Positions 33,606-41,514 of a stretch of DNA of 64,000 nt are shown here, piece after piece. Position numbers and translations under genes: made by a program. This stretch comes from Coprobacter fastidiosus (GTDB lineage: Bacteria; Bacteroidota; Bacteroidia; Bacteroidales; Coprobacteraceae): NCBI RefSeq assembly GCF_030296935.1, contig NZ_AP028032.1, positions 1,984,001-2,048,000 on the forward strand, written 5' to 3'. Within the stretch, counting starts at the first letter, position 1, and the number at the start of each line of letters is the position of its first letter. The notes under the pieces are model-generated. The model was not told the DNA's origin. It saw nothing but the letters and a program-made list of their open reading frames with translations, and made no database searches.

Positions 33606-33741
33606 ATATTTATGATGCAAATTTATAACATATTGTCCGATTATACAAGAAGAGAAATGTTAAATCTACATATTTAACACAGTGTTGAGTCCTAAGCATA
33701 GAAAAATGCTATTTTCGATTGAAAACAAGCAAAAACAGACT

Positions 33742-34467
33742 TTATTCGAAATAGAATGTAAGCACGACCATATTAGAAGATGCCCGCTTAATCGCTTGTG
33801 TATATTTATAATCCAAAGGATCGCGCAGATCAGGACGCTTATGCTGCAAAATATCGCCAAGACCGAAACAAAATTTAAGTTCCGGAATCAATTTAAAAAA
33901 AGGCAAATAAATATCACACCCCAATCCTACTTGTAAATAAGTATCATAAGTCTTAAGCTTCAACAGTTCATTTTTCTTTTTTGAAATATCAAAAGCCCCA
34001 GCAACTCCTGCAGTAATATAAGGGCAATAATTATTCAGACGTTTCGCACTATATTTTATATCTATCGGAATCATAATATAATTCGACTTCAAATCTACAG
34101 TACGACGTTCATCTGTATGATCTTCCCGAAATTCGACCGTCTTATTTCCAAAATACATGGTGGGACAGAAGCGAAGGTTAAGATATTTACAAAGATAAAG
34201 GTCGCTAACCAGCCCGACATTAAAACCGGGAGAGAAAGAGGGGACTTCGGCATACCAAGTTTCTCCCGCTTCAGTCATATATCCGGTATGAGTAAATCCT
34301 AAATCTTGCGTATGTAATCCCACCGAGAATCCGAAATGTATTCTCCGCTGGTCAATATAAGGCAATCTTTCCAATTTACGTTTCTGCGCAATCCCTGAAA
34401 CAGCCATTAATGACATCAAAAACAAAAGTATCGTCTTTCTCAATCGCGTCTCCTTTAATACATACAT
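33742..34467 (-). CDS. porT: PorT-family outer-membrane protein (type IX secretion / porin-like barrel)
   Basis: A predicted outer-membrane beta-barrel of about 241 residues. The chosen ATG at 34467 (MYVLKETRLRKTILLF) gives a signal peptide ending in SGIAQ. A TATCTTTG -7 box at 34505-34498 lies just upstream of this start and inside the longer frame that opens at 34542, which argues against the longer start. Strand patterns include RIHFGFSVGLHTQDLGF, FNVGLVSDLYLCKYLNLRFCPTMYFG, YIMIPIDIKYSAKRLNNYCPYITAG and LIPELKFCFGLGDIL. This order matches PorT, a type IX secretion component in Porphyromonas and other Bacteroidota. A general PorT-like porin is the alternative. It supports the presence of the system suggested by porU and porV. 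Confidence 0.8.
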   Translation of the reverse strand: MYVLKETRLRKTILLFLMSLMAVSGIAQKRKLERLPYIDQRRIHFGFSVGLHTQDLGFTHTGYMTEAGETWYAEVPSFSPGFNVGLVSDLYLCKYLNLRFCPTMYFGNKTVEFREDHTDERRTVDLKSNYIMIPIDIKYSAKRLNNYCPYITAGVAGAFDISKKKNELLKLKTYDTYLQVGLGCDIYLPFFKLIPELKFCFGLGDILQHKRPDLRDPLDYKYTQAIKRASSNMVVLTFYFE

Positions 34468-34557
34468 TAAACGGTGAAAAGTTCCTCTTATTGCCTGCAA
34501 AGATAACATTTTGGCAATACCTGTCAGTAAACGCCAAAACAAAAAAGTCCTTTTTTA

Positions 34558-34588
34558 TTTGAATGAACCGATAAAACTACTACTTTTG
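34558..34588 (+). promoter_or_regulatory. Promoter of the ferredoxin gene
   Basis: TTTG (34558-34561), 19 bases, TACTTTTG (34581-34588): an exact match to the Bacteroidota consensus. The start is predicted near 34594, a leader of about 40 bases. Confidence 0.85.
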
Positions 34589-34632
34589 CAGAACATAATT
34601 AGTACTAATTCATCAATTAAAACTTAGAAACA

Positions 34633-34803
34633 ATGGCTTACGTTATTAGTGACGATTGTATTGCTTGCGGAACTTGCATCAGCGAATGTCCGGTAGAAGC
34701 TATCTCTGAAGGCGATATCTACAAAATCGACCCATCAATTTGCGCAGATTGCGGAACTTGTGCTGACGCTTGTCCGACCGGAGCTATTCATCCTGCTGAA
34801 TAA
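34633..34803 (+). CDS. Small 2[4Fe-4S] ferredoxin
   Basis: A 56-residue clostridial-type ferredoxin. Two CxxCxxCxxxCP clusters are complete: CIACGTCISECP near residues 9-20 and CADCGTCADACP near 37-48, with the pseudo-twofold repeat typical of the family. It would carry low-potential electrons in the cytoplasm, for example with pyruvate:ferredoxin oxidoreductase or hydrogenase in a fermenter. It has its own near-consensus promoter and an intrinsic terminator, so it is a strongly expressed single gene. The ATG at 34633 gives the standard MAYVISDD start. Confidence 0.96.
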   Translation: MAYVISDDCIACGTCISECPVEAISEGDIYKIDPSICADCGTCADACPTGAIHPAE

Positions 34804-34830
34804 GCAATATAATCAAGATTAAAAAAAACG

Positions 34831-34860
34831 AAAGACGATTCTTCGAATCGTCTTTTTTTG
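34831..34860 (+). terminator. Intrinsic terminator after the ferredoxin gene
   Basis: AAAGACGATTC and GAATCGTCTTT pair perfectly over 11 bp around a TTC loop, ending in seven Ts. Confidence 0.93.
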
Positions 34861-34921
34861 TACCTTAATATCCATCAGCCGAAAATACTTCTATCAAATC
34901 AGATTTGCACAAATGTAATAT

Positions 34922-34958
34922 AAAGAAAGCCGGTCGAAATATTTCGACCGGCTTTCTT
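34922..34958 (-). terminator. Terminator of the tRNA-Tyr/tRNA-Gly transcript
   Basis: AGAAAGCCGGTCGAAAT / ATTTCGACCGGCTTTCT is a perfect inverted repeat just past the 3' end of tRNA-Gly. It faces the ferredoxin gene and may act in both directions. Confidence 0.85.
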
Positions 34959-34961
34959 GTG

Positions 34962-35034
34962 AGCGGGAAACGGGACTCAAACCCGCGACCCTCAGCTTGG
35001 AAGGCTAATGCTCTATCAACTGAGCTATTCCCGC
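34962..35034 (-). tRNA. tRNA-Gly (TCC)
   Basis: A cloverleaf of 73 bases on minus with a GCGGGAA/TTTCCCGC acceptor stem, AGCTCAGTTGATAGAGC D arm, anticodon TCC (35001-34999) and GGTTTGAGTCC T arm. CCA is not encoded. It is the second gene of a two-tRNA unit. Confidence 0.95.
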
Positions 35035-35055
35035 ATTTATACAACCTAAAAAAGG

Positions 35056-35138
35056 TGGGCGAAGATGGATTCGAACCACCGAAGTCGTAAGACAGCAGAT
35101 TTACAGTCTGCCCCATTTGGCCACTCTGGTATTCGCCC
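35056..35138 (-). tRNA. tRNA-Tyr (GTA)
   Basis: A cloverleaf of 83 bases on minus with a GGGCGAA/TTCGCCC acceptor stem, anticodon GTA (35104-35102) and the long variable arm expected for tyrosine. It is followed 21 bases later by tRNA-Gly. Confidence 0.95.
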
Positions 35139-35170
35139 CTTTTCTTAATTGCGGAGCAAAGGTAGTCAAA

Positions 35171-35662
35171 TTATTTTAATCTGCAAGCAAAAGCATGCAT
35201 TTTTATTGCTGTTATTGCTGCTTCATCTCCTTTATTCCCATATTTTCCTCCTGAACGGTCTATTGCCTGCTGCATATTTCCGGTAGTTAACACTCCGAAA
35301 ATCACGGGAATATCCAATACCTCATTTAAATGAGTTATACCCGATGTCACTCCCTGACACACATAATCAAAATGAGGGGTATCTCCCTGTACGACACATC
35401 CCAATACAATTACGGCATCCGGATGATAAAAAGAAGCCATACGTTGAGCACCAAAAGTCAGTTCAAATGTCCCGGGCACACGACCGACAAATATATTGTC
35501 GCTTTTCACACCATGCTTCTCAAGCGTATTACAAGCTCCCTCAAGAAGTTTCTCGGTAATATTCGCATTCCATTCAGCACAAACGATCGCTACTCGCATA
35601 TTACTTGCATCAGGGACTGTAGCCGGATCATAAGAGGATAAATTTTGATAAGCTGTCGCCAT
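35171..35662 (-). CDS. ribH: 6,7-dimethyl-8-ribityllumazine synthase
   Basis: The penultimate step of riboflavin synthesis: it condenses 5-amino-6-ribitylaminouracil with dihydroxybutanone phosphate and assembles as large oligomers. The 163 residues are standard. [16 protein letters not shown] carries the aromatic substrate-stacking site near 30, [17 protein letters not shown] is near 60, [17 protein letters not shown] holds the catalytic histidine near 98, and [16 protein letters not shown]-like sequence ([20 protein letters not shown]) is near 125. It stands alone between the tRNA-Tyr gene and the terminator of the TPR gene. Confidence 0.97.
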   Translation of the reverse strand: MATAYQNLSSYDPATVPDASNMRVAIVCAEWNANITEKLLEGACNTLEKHGVKSDNIFVGRVPGTFELTFGAQRMASFYHPDAVIVLGCVVQGDTPHFDYVCQGVTSGITHLNEVLDIPVIFGVLTTGNMQQAIDRSGGKYGNKGDEAAITAIKMHAFACRLK

Positions 35663-35702
35663 ATATCTTCAAAATTTTTATTTATATATTCAACTTGTTA
35701 AA

Positions 35703-35729
35703 AAAAGCCACCCGAAAAAGGCGGCTTTT
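35703..35729 (-). terminator. Terminator of the TPR gene
   Basis: On the minus strand AAAAGCCGCC and GGTGGCTTTT pair with one G-T wobble around a 7-base loop, then more Ts. The wobble pairs only on the minus strand, so the direction is clear. Confidence 0.85.
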
Positions 35730-35752
35730 CATTTATAATATATGATTCAGGT

Positions 35753-36439
35753 TTATTTTACATGAGCTTTAGCTCTTTCTATATATTTATCAATATCACG
35801 ACCGATCATAGATTGTGAGTATTCATCTTTGATCTTCTGATAAAAATCCAGAGCTTTCTTATAATTTCCCATCTTTTCTGCTACGGTAGCGGCTTTTTGT
35901 AAAAATATAGGTGAAGCCATTTCATTATCCGCCTTTTTTGCAGCCTTTTCAAAGGCCTTGATTGCATCATCATATTGGTCCATATTGGCATAACAATTAC
36001 CGATCATAGCTTCAATATTCGGAGACAGAAATGCATCGTCACCATCAAATTTTTTCAAATACGCCAAAGCTTCCGCATCTTTGCCCAAGTTATAATAACA
36101 AATACCGGCATATGCCGCAGCCAAATTTCCTGCTTTTGTAGAGGAATAATCATCGGCAATTGCCTCAAACCCTACAAAATCTGCACCATTTCCTTTCAAA
36201 GCTAATTCAAAAGAATCCTTAGCGAAATATATTTCACCTTTGTACATCGCAGCCTGAGCTTTCACTTCACGGGGCTGAAAATAAAAATGCCGTACCGAAA
36301 GGAAACCGGCTACCACAAGAATAATGATCAATACGGTAACCAACAAAGGCTTTTGATATTTTTCTACAAATTGTTCGGAGGACGACAAAACCTCATTTAC
36401 CTTATCAAGTTCGTCGTGTTCAAGTTTTTCTTTTGACAT
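35753..36439 (-). CDS. TPR-repeat inner-membrane protein (YfgM/AncM-like)
   Basis: A 228-residue protein with a cytoplasmic N-terminus and one transmembrane segment near residues 31-52 (LLVTVLIIILVVAGFLSV). A periplasmic domain of TPR helices follows: GNLAAAYAGICYYNLGKDAEAL, PNIEAMIGNCYANMDQYDDAIKAFEKAA and KAATVAEKMGNYKKALDFYQKI. The architecture matches the YfgM family, which associates with the Sec translocon and periplasmic chaperones in other bacteria; that function is inferred here. It is divergent from recF across 207 bases, where CAAAAGTA (36494-36501) gives a minus-strand -7 element. Confidence 0.85.
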   Translation of the reverse strand: MSKEKLEHDELDKVNEVLSSSEQFVEKYQKPLLVTVLIIILVVAGFLSVRHFYFQPREVKAQAAMYKGEIYFAKDSFELALKGNGADFVGFEAIADDYSSTKAGNLAAAYAGICYYNLGKDAEALAYLKKFDGDDAFLSPNIEAMIGNCYANMDQYDDAIKAFEKAAKKADNEMASPIFLQKAATVAEKMGNYKKALDFYQKIKDEYSQSMIGRDIDKYIERAKAHVK

Positions 36440-36618
36440 ATGATTTTAATTTTATTTCGCGTATAAATTTTTAAGCATGTGTTTTTAGGTTGACAAAAGT
36501 AATTTAATTATATTTATAAATGAAATTTCCATCTCATTTTTTTACATCTACCCCCTTAATATCTTGTTTTTTATCGGGTTTTAACCACCAAATTCCCTTT
36601 AGAATAAAAAAGTTTATG

Positions 36619-36626
36619 TACGTTTG
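36619..36626 (+). promoter_or_regulatory. -7 element upstream of recF
   Basis: TACGTTTG matches TAnnTTTG and predicts a start about 14 bases before the recF ATG. The -33 element is poor (TTTA at 36598-36601, spacing 17). Confidence 0.5.
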
Positions 36627-36646
36627 CATCTCAAACGTATATACGA

Positions 36647-37750
36647 ATGATCTTATCACGGTTATCCATTATAAATTTCAAGAATATCGCACAGGCAGAC
36701 CTTTCGTTCTCCCCGAATATCAACTGTTTTTTAGGGAATAACGGTATGGGGAAAACAAATCTGTTGGATGCGATCTATTATCTTTCGTTCTGCAAAAGCT
36801 ACTCTCACATAGCCGACTCGCAAATCATCCGCCATGACGAAGACTTTTTTATGTTACAAGGGTATTATGATAATAACGGAAATGAAGAAGAGGTATATTG
36901 CGGGATGAAAAAACGTCAAAAAAAACAGTTCAAAAGGAATAAGAAAGAATACGGCAGGCTATCCGACCACATCGGATTCATTCCTTTGGTTATGGTTTCG
37001 CCATCCGACTCAGATCTTATTTTGGGAGGAAGTGACGAACGACGGCGCTTTTTAGACCTTGTAATTTCCCAATTCGACAAGAACTACCTCGATACGCTTA
37101 TTCGTTATAACAAAGCTTTAGCTCAACGGAACGCTTTGCTTAAGCAAGAGATCAAAGATGCCGCTTTATATGAAATATGGGAAGAACAGATGTCTGTTAC
37201 GGGAGAAGAGATTTTCAAACAAAGGAAATCGTTTTTATCCACATTCATACCGGTCTTCCAAGAATTTTATACTTATATATCCGGCGGTAATGAATCGGTC
37301 GGATTATCTTATCGGTCACATCACGAACATGGAGAACTATTCGCCCAATTGGCAGAAGTAAGAGAACGTGACCGTATTTTAGGTTACACCACTCGAGGTT
37401 CTCATAAAGATGAACTGGAAATGACATTGGGAGAATATCCCATGAAACGAATCGGGTCACAAGGTCAGAATAAAACTTTTCTGATCGCCTTGAAACTTGC
37501 CCAATTCGACTTCCTGAACCGGAACGGATTCACTTCTCCGATTTTACTATTAGACGACATTTTCGACAAATTAGACTCCCAACGGATGGAGCGTATCATT
37601 TCTTTAGTCTCAGAAGAGCGTTTCGGGCAAATTTTCATAACAGATACCAACCGGGAATATCTCGACGAAATTATCCGTAAAACCGGACATGATTTTCATC
37701 TTTATCAGGTAATACAGGGAAATATCGAGAGTTTAAAGGAGGAGAAATAA
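36647..37750 (+). CDS. recF: DNA replication and repair protein RecF
   Basis: An SMC-like ATPase that loads RecA at gapped DNA with RecO and RecR. The 367-residue length is typical. Walker A is FLGNNGMGKTNLLDAIYY near residue 30. GFIPLVMVSPSDSDLILGGSDERRRFLD is the RecF central motif near 115. The signature RIGSQGQNKTFLIALKLAQ is near 275, and Walker B PILLLDDIFDKLD is near 305. It is followed one base later by the DUF721 gene and then a thioesterase, forming a compact three-gene operon. Confidence 0.96.
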   Translation: MILSRLSIINFKNIAQADLSFSPNINCFLGNNGMGKTNLLDAIYYLSFCKSYSHIADSQIIRHDEDFFMLQGYYDNNGNEEEVYCGMKKRQKKQFKRNKKEYGRLSDHIGFIPLVMVSPSDSDLILGGSDERRRFLDLVISQFDKNYLDTLIRYNKALAQRNALLKQEIKDAALYEIWEEQMSVTGEEIFKQRKSFLSTFIPVFQEFYTYISGGNESVGLSYRSHHEHGELFAQLAEVRERDRILGYTTRGSHKDELEMTLGEYPMKRIGSQGQNKTFLIALKLAQFDFLNRNGFTSPILLLDDIFDKLDSQRMERIISLVSEERFGQIFITDTNREYLDEIIRKTGHDFHLYQVIQGNIESLKEEK

Positions 37751-37751
37751 A

Positions 37752-38042
37752 ATGAAAAAGCAAGATGCCCAATCTATCGGAGAAATCATCGATCGAGTAC
37801 TCAAAGAACAAAATCTCGATTTGAAGTTAGACGAAACCCGCCTTATAAAGGCATGGAATTCTCTGCTGGGCGAGCAAGTCGCGTCTTATACGACCAAACT
37901 TTATATTCAACGGGGTGTTCTGTATGTACATCTCTCATCTTCCGTATTACGCAGCGAACTCAGTATGTGCCGGAATATGTTGATGGACAGACTAAATAAA
38001 CAAGTAGGACGTCAAATTATAACAAACATAATATTCAGATAG
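37752..38042 (+). CDS. DUF721 (DciA-like) protein
   Basis: A 96-residue protein of the DUF721 family. The pattern is an N-terminal helix (SIGEIIDRVLKEQNL), then LIKAWNSLLGEQVASYT, KLYIQRGVLYVHLSSSVLRSELSM and NMLMDRLNKQVG. The longer DciA members help recruit the replicative helicase; whether this short form does the same is unproven. The tight placement one base after recF fits a replication or repair role and is a recurrent neighbourhood for the family. Confidence 0.88.
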   Translation: MKKQDAQSIGEIIDRVLKEQNLDLKLDETRLIKAWNSLLGEQVASYTTKLYIQRGVLYVHLSSSVLRSELSMCRNMLMDRLNKQVGRQIITNIIFR

Positions 38043-38046
38043 CTCT

Positions 38047-38499
38047 ATGCAAGACATGATTTTCAAACATACGTTACCCGTACAACTCAGATTCAACGAC
38101 ATCGATGCCTTAGGACATGTAAACAATTCTATTTATTTCACATTCTATGATTTGGGGAAAGCCCGTTATTTTGAAGACGTAAAACGCAGCCCCATCAACT
38201 GGAATGATGCAGATCTCGTCATCGCGAATATCAATGCCAATTTTTTACTACCGGTCTTCATGCACGAAAAAATAGCTGTGCAGACCGCCACAATATCTAT
38301 CGGAAACAAAAGCCTGAAAGTTGCCCAACGAATCATAAATATCGAGACAAAAGAGATAAAAGCAACTTGTGAAACAATCTTGGTCGGATTCGACGTGAAA
38401 ACATCTTCGGCAAAAGAAATTTCCGATGCATGGAGAGAGGCTATTTCTTTTTATGAAGAACGGGATTTCTCTAAAAAGCCACAAATCAGACCCGAATAA
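38047..38499 (+). CDS. Acyl-CoA thioesterase, 4HBT (hotdog) family
   Basis: A 150-residue hotdog-fold thioesterase-like protein. The signature is LRFNDIDALGHVNNSIYFTFYDLGKARYF, with the catalytic-type aspartate in NDID and the HVNN turn. VIANINANFLLPVFMHEKIAVQT and SLKVAQRIINIETKEIKATCETILVGF follow. Substrates in this family range from 4-hydroxybenzoyl-CoA to fatty acyl-CoA and are not resolvable here. It closes the recF operon. The next gene is on the opposite strand. Confidence 0.88.
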   Translation: MQDMIFKHTLPVQLRFNDIDALGHVNNSIYFTFYDLGKARYFEDVKRSPINWNDADLVIANINANFLLPVFMHEKIAVQTATISIGNKSLKVAQRIINIETKEIKATCETILVGFDVKTSSAKEISDAWREAISFYEERDFSKKPQIRPE

Positions 38500-38544
38500 A
38501 TTTAAACAAATCTTTTAAACCGGTAATTACAGACAAAAAGTTTT

Positions 38545-39654
38545 TTACTTTTTGCCCGTAGTAACACGTTCATAACAAGATTCTCCCCACACAGCATTCG
38601 CCTCATAGTCATGACTCAAGCCATTATATTGAGGATTTATCTCGTAACGGCCTTCTTTATTTATAAATCCTATATAATCCCCGACCCAAACTGCGGCTAA
38701 ATTACCCACAAAAGGGAGAGCCCTATCGAATTGGGGTTTAATAACAACCATACCTTTTCTGTCGATATACGCCCATTTCTCCTCAAGGAGTACAGGAGCC
38801 CTGTCTCCGTCAAAAAAGCCGAATGCTTTCTCAAAACGGGGAGAGATTACTATTTCCCCGCTAAGGTCACACCAACCCCACAAGTTTTCTTCAGACTTCA
38901 CCTGAAACCATTTTCCATCACTACACATCATCTCAAACTGAGGGTCAACAACATATTTACCCTTCTCATCAATGGCTCCCCACAATCTGTCCTCTCTCAC
39001 CAAAGCTACACCCCGATCATTAAAAGGCATTGCTTCATCATAACGGCATTCAATAACCGCCTCCCCGCCTTTATCTATAAAACCCCATTTCCCTTTAGCA
39101 TCCCGAACTGCGGCTTTACCCCGAGAAAAAGACATTGCCCCGGAAAAAACCGGTTCTATTACCGGTTCTCCTTTTTTATCGACATATCCATAACGAAGTT
39201 TCCCTTTTTCACGGATCGAATAGAGTGCCATATCTTCATGATAAGTCTCCACACTTTCTGCATCCCGAAGTGTAAATTTCAGCTCTCCCTTTTGATTAAT
39301 GGCACAAGGTGCTTCTCCCGGACGAACGACAAAAGCCATTCCTTCACGAAAAACCGTTGCCTGTGTATAAACAGCCGGCAGAACAAATTCTCCGGAATTG
39401 TCGATAAACCCGATACGAGCACCACGCCCGGCCGTCTGTACCAAAGCAATATCCTCACGGAAAAGCGAAACCGAAGGATATAGTCCGTTAAACTCCATTT
39501 TATCTTCAGCGTTTATATATAAACAGCTATCTCCATGCCAAACCGGAATAAGAGTAACAGATTCGATACGTCCCGATTGTGAATTACAGGCAGAAAAAAC
39601 AAACAGCGATACCAAAACCGCTCCAAGACAATACTTAACTTTCCGTGCAACCAT
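38545..39654 (-). CDS. WG-repeat lipoprotein
   Basis: A protein of about 369 residues from the ATG at 39654. The signal MVARKVKYCLGAVLVSLFVFSAC has a lipobox, whereas the longer frame from 39711 would bury it. The rest is a row of WG-type beta repeats of about 35-45 residues, with units such as GYVDKKGEPVIEPVF, KWGFIDKGGEAVIECRYD, LWGAIDEKGKYVVDPQFE, LWGWCDLSGEIVISPRFE and KWAYIDRKGMVVIKPQFD. The function of WG repeats is not known; they are read as protein- or surface-binding modules. The lipobox places it at the outer membrane or periplasm. It runs convergently with the thioesterase gene. Confidence 0.87.
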   Translation of the reverse strand: MVARKVKYCLGAVLVSLFVFSACNSQSGRIESVTLIPVWHGDSCLYINAEDKMEFNGLYPSVSLFREDIALVQTAGRGARIGFIDNSGEFVLPAVYTQATVFREGMAFVVRPGEAPCAINQKGELKFTLRDAESVETYHEDMALYSIREKGKLRYGYVDKKGEPVIEPVFSGAMSFSRGKAAVRDAKGKWGFIDKGGEAVIECRYDEAMPFNDRGVALVREDRLWGAIDEKGKYVVDPQFEMMCSDGKWFQVKSEENLWGWCDLSGEIVISPRFEKAFGFFDGDRAPVLLEEKWAYIDRKGMVVIKPQFDRALPFVGNLAAVWVGDYIGFINKEGRYEINPQYNGLSHDYEANAVWGESCYERVTTGKK

Positions 39655-39756
39655 CTGTCTACAACTTTTATGTATAACTACAAATATACGGTTTTGTTTC
39701 ATATTTTTCATCGAAAAAATTCAGGCAGGCTCTTAAAACAGCAAGAATACAAAAGT

Positions 39757-40470
39757 CTATACCCGTTTCAACCGAGCTTTAAATTCATCTACTTTATCAT
39801 TCATCACCAATGCTTCCGGAAACTCGGTTTCCCTCAATAAATCATACAGCCTGTCATAACAGGCTATATCGAATGATATATGGGCATCGCTCCCGAGAAT
39901 AACAGGGACTTCATACTTTTTACACAGCCTTAAAATCTCCAAGTTATTTCTACGTGCAGCACTCTTATTACGGACAGGATTTAAAGAACTGTTGTTTATT
40001 TCAAGCAATGTACCGTATTCTTTAGATGCCAATACAATCGGTTCAAAATTCAAAAGAGCAGTTCCATCTCCGGGATGACTTATGATATCGATATGCGGAT
40101 TGCTTATAGCTCCGATTACCGCATCGGTATTCTGATCTGCCGTTCCGGAAGAATAACAAAAAGAATGAATCCCTGCGATACAAATATCCAAAAAAGAAAA
40201 ATATTCTTCCGGCAAATCCACATTTCCTTTATAATCAACGATATTGGTTTCCGCACCTAATAACAACTCCACTCCATACATTTTCCGGGGAACTACGTGC
40301 AAATTCCTGAAATAAATCAAATCGCACGTTCCCGGAATGCCGGGAGTATGCTCTGTTATTCCCAATAACCGCAATCGTTTTTCCGCAGCGCTTTTCACCA
40401 TCTCCTGCAAAGAACTGAACGCATGACCGCTCGCAATCGTATGAGTATGTACATCCAACAATATATCCAT
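39757..40470 (-). CDS. PHP-domain phosphatase/hydrolase (YcdX-like)
   Basis: A cytoplasmic metal-dependent phosphoesterase-like protein of 237 residues. The PHP metal-binding motifs are visible: MDILLDVHTHTIASGHAFS (HxH plus a later His), RLLGITEHTPG, SFLDICIAGIHSF, NPHIDIISHPGDG and VPVILGSDAHISFD. The ATG at 40470 starts at the first beta strand; the longer frame from 40503 overlaps the terminator of the preceding gene. Relatives act on small phosphorylated compounds, but the substrate is unknown. Confidence 0.87.
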   Translation of the reverse strand: MDILLDVHTHTIASGHAFSSLQEMVKSAAEKRLRLLGITEHTPGIPGTCDLIYFRNLHVVPRKMYGVELLLGAETNIVDYKGNVDLPEEYFSFLDICIAGIHSFCYSSGTADQNTDAVIGAISNPHIDIISHPGDGTALLNFEPIVLASKEYGTLLEINNSSLNPVRNKSAARRNNLEILRLCKKYEVPVILGSDAHISFDIACYDRLYDLLRETEFPEALVMNDKVDEFKARLKRV

Positions 40471-40493
40471 AAACATTTTTAAATATAAAAGCA

Positions 40494-40522
40494 AAAAGGA
40501 CATCTTGATAAGATGTCCTTTT
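40494..40522 (-). terminator. Terminator after glsB
   Basis: AAAAGGACATCTT and AAGATGTCCTTTT pair perfectly over 13 bp with a three-base loop. It ends the glsA-glsB transcript on the minus strand and separates it from the PHP gene. Confidence 0.9.
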
Positions 40523-40547
40523 ACAGACCTATTTCATACAACTTCGA

Positions 40548-41492
40548 TTATACTATCTTTATATTTGATTTATCATATGTTTCGATATGCCGGCTTCTTT
40601 TTTCTTCCAGAATTTCATCTACGGCAATCAATATTCCCGACTCCTCCACATCTCCGAATTCATCATTAATAGCCGTCCCGAACATCCTCATCGTAGGAGA
40701 TAAACTCATATAAGCATTTACTAAAGGCGGAATATTGAATCCCAAAGATCTTACATACTGATTCAAGACTTTATAATCTTCTTTAAAATCGTCGTTTCTA
40801 AACAGTCCGGACATTTTTTCATAATCCATGTTGGTCTCCAAAGGCGTTCTCGGCCAGACTAAATGATCAGGATCCGGGAAATGCTTATTCAAGAAATAAA
40901 GAATCATATTGCGTCCCTCTGCAGAGAAAGTAGGATACATCGTCACCTTACCAAAAAAATATCTGATTTGCGGATATTCTACGGTCAAAGCACCCAAACC
41001 GTCCCAAAGATTATCTAACGCAAACAAACCCTTAGAACCCGAACGGGTAGATTGATACTCCAATGTCACAAACGATCGCCCCAGCTCCAAAGTGCTGGGC
41101 ATATATTCATCAATAAATTTCTGAGAAAAATCAAACATATGAGAAGTCGCGATTATTGGATGTCCGGATTCATCATAACGGACATTTTCTCCCAATATAA
41201 ACCGATAACCGCCCAATATTTCCTCAGCATCCGGATTCCATACCAAAAGCTGCTGGCACGGCTCATCCATCAGATCATACCTGTCTACATCGACCTCCTT
41301 TCCTGTCCCACCACCGGCATGACGAAATGCTATCTCCCGTAACCGTCCTATCTCTCTCATCGTATGAGGAGCATTAAAACAGTTGACGATATATATATCA
41401 TTTCCCCCTTTACGAGTATGGCGAAGAAAGCGTTCCGGAGTAAGTTCGGCTTTGATCAGGTCTCTATCTATCGGCGCTATAATTTCTTCCAT
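40548..41492 (-). CDS. glsB: Glycine-lipid synthase N-acyltransferase GlsB (OlsB-like)
   Basis: A GNAT-fold N-acyltransferase of 314 residues. It transfers a beta-hydroxy fatty acid from acyl carrier protein to the amino group of glycine, the first step to the glycine and flavolipin-type lipids of Bacteroidota. Recognisable parts are MREIGRLREIAFRHAGGGTG, DRYDLMDEPCQQLLVWNPDAEEILGGYRFILG, STLELGRSFVTLEYQ and GLFALDNLWDGLGALTV, as in OlsB/hemolysin-type acyltransferases. It lies 22 bases downstream of the GlsA-like gene; the paired order and neighbouring cell-division cluster match what is known for Bacteroides thetaiotaomicron. Assignment to glycine rather than ornithine is by phylum and context. 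Confidence 0.85.
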   Translation of the reverse strand: MEEIIAPIDRDLIKAELTPERFLRHTRKGGNDIYIVNCFNAPHTMREIGRLREIAFRHAGGGTGKEVDVDRYDLMDEPCQQLLVWNPDAEEILGGYRFILGENVRYDESGHPIIATSHMFDFSQKFIDEYMPSTLELGRSFVTLEYQSTRSGSKGLFALDNLWDGLGALTVEYPQIRYFFGKVTMYPTFSAEGRNMILYFLNKHFPDPDHLVWPRTPLETNMDYEKMSGLFRNDDFKEDYKVLNQYVRSLGFNIPPLVNAYMSLSPTMRMFGTAINDEFGDVEESGILIAVDEILEEKRSRHIETYDKSNIKIV

Positions 41493-41514
41493 AATATCAC
41501 TGATGAATTTCTTA

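Noticed and set aside
38534-38554. Hairpin CAAAAAG/CTTTTTG as a terminator between the thioesterase and WG-repeat genes
   Set aside because: The stem is pure A-T apart from the end pairs and overlaps the WG-gene stop. It is too weak to list.
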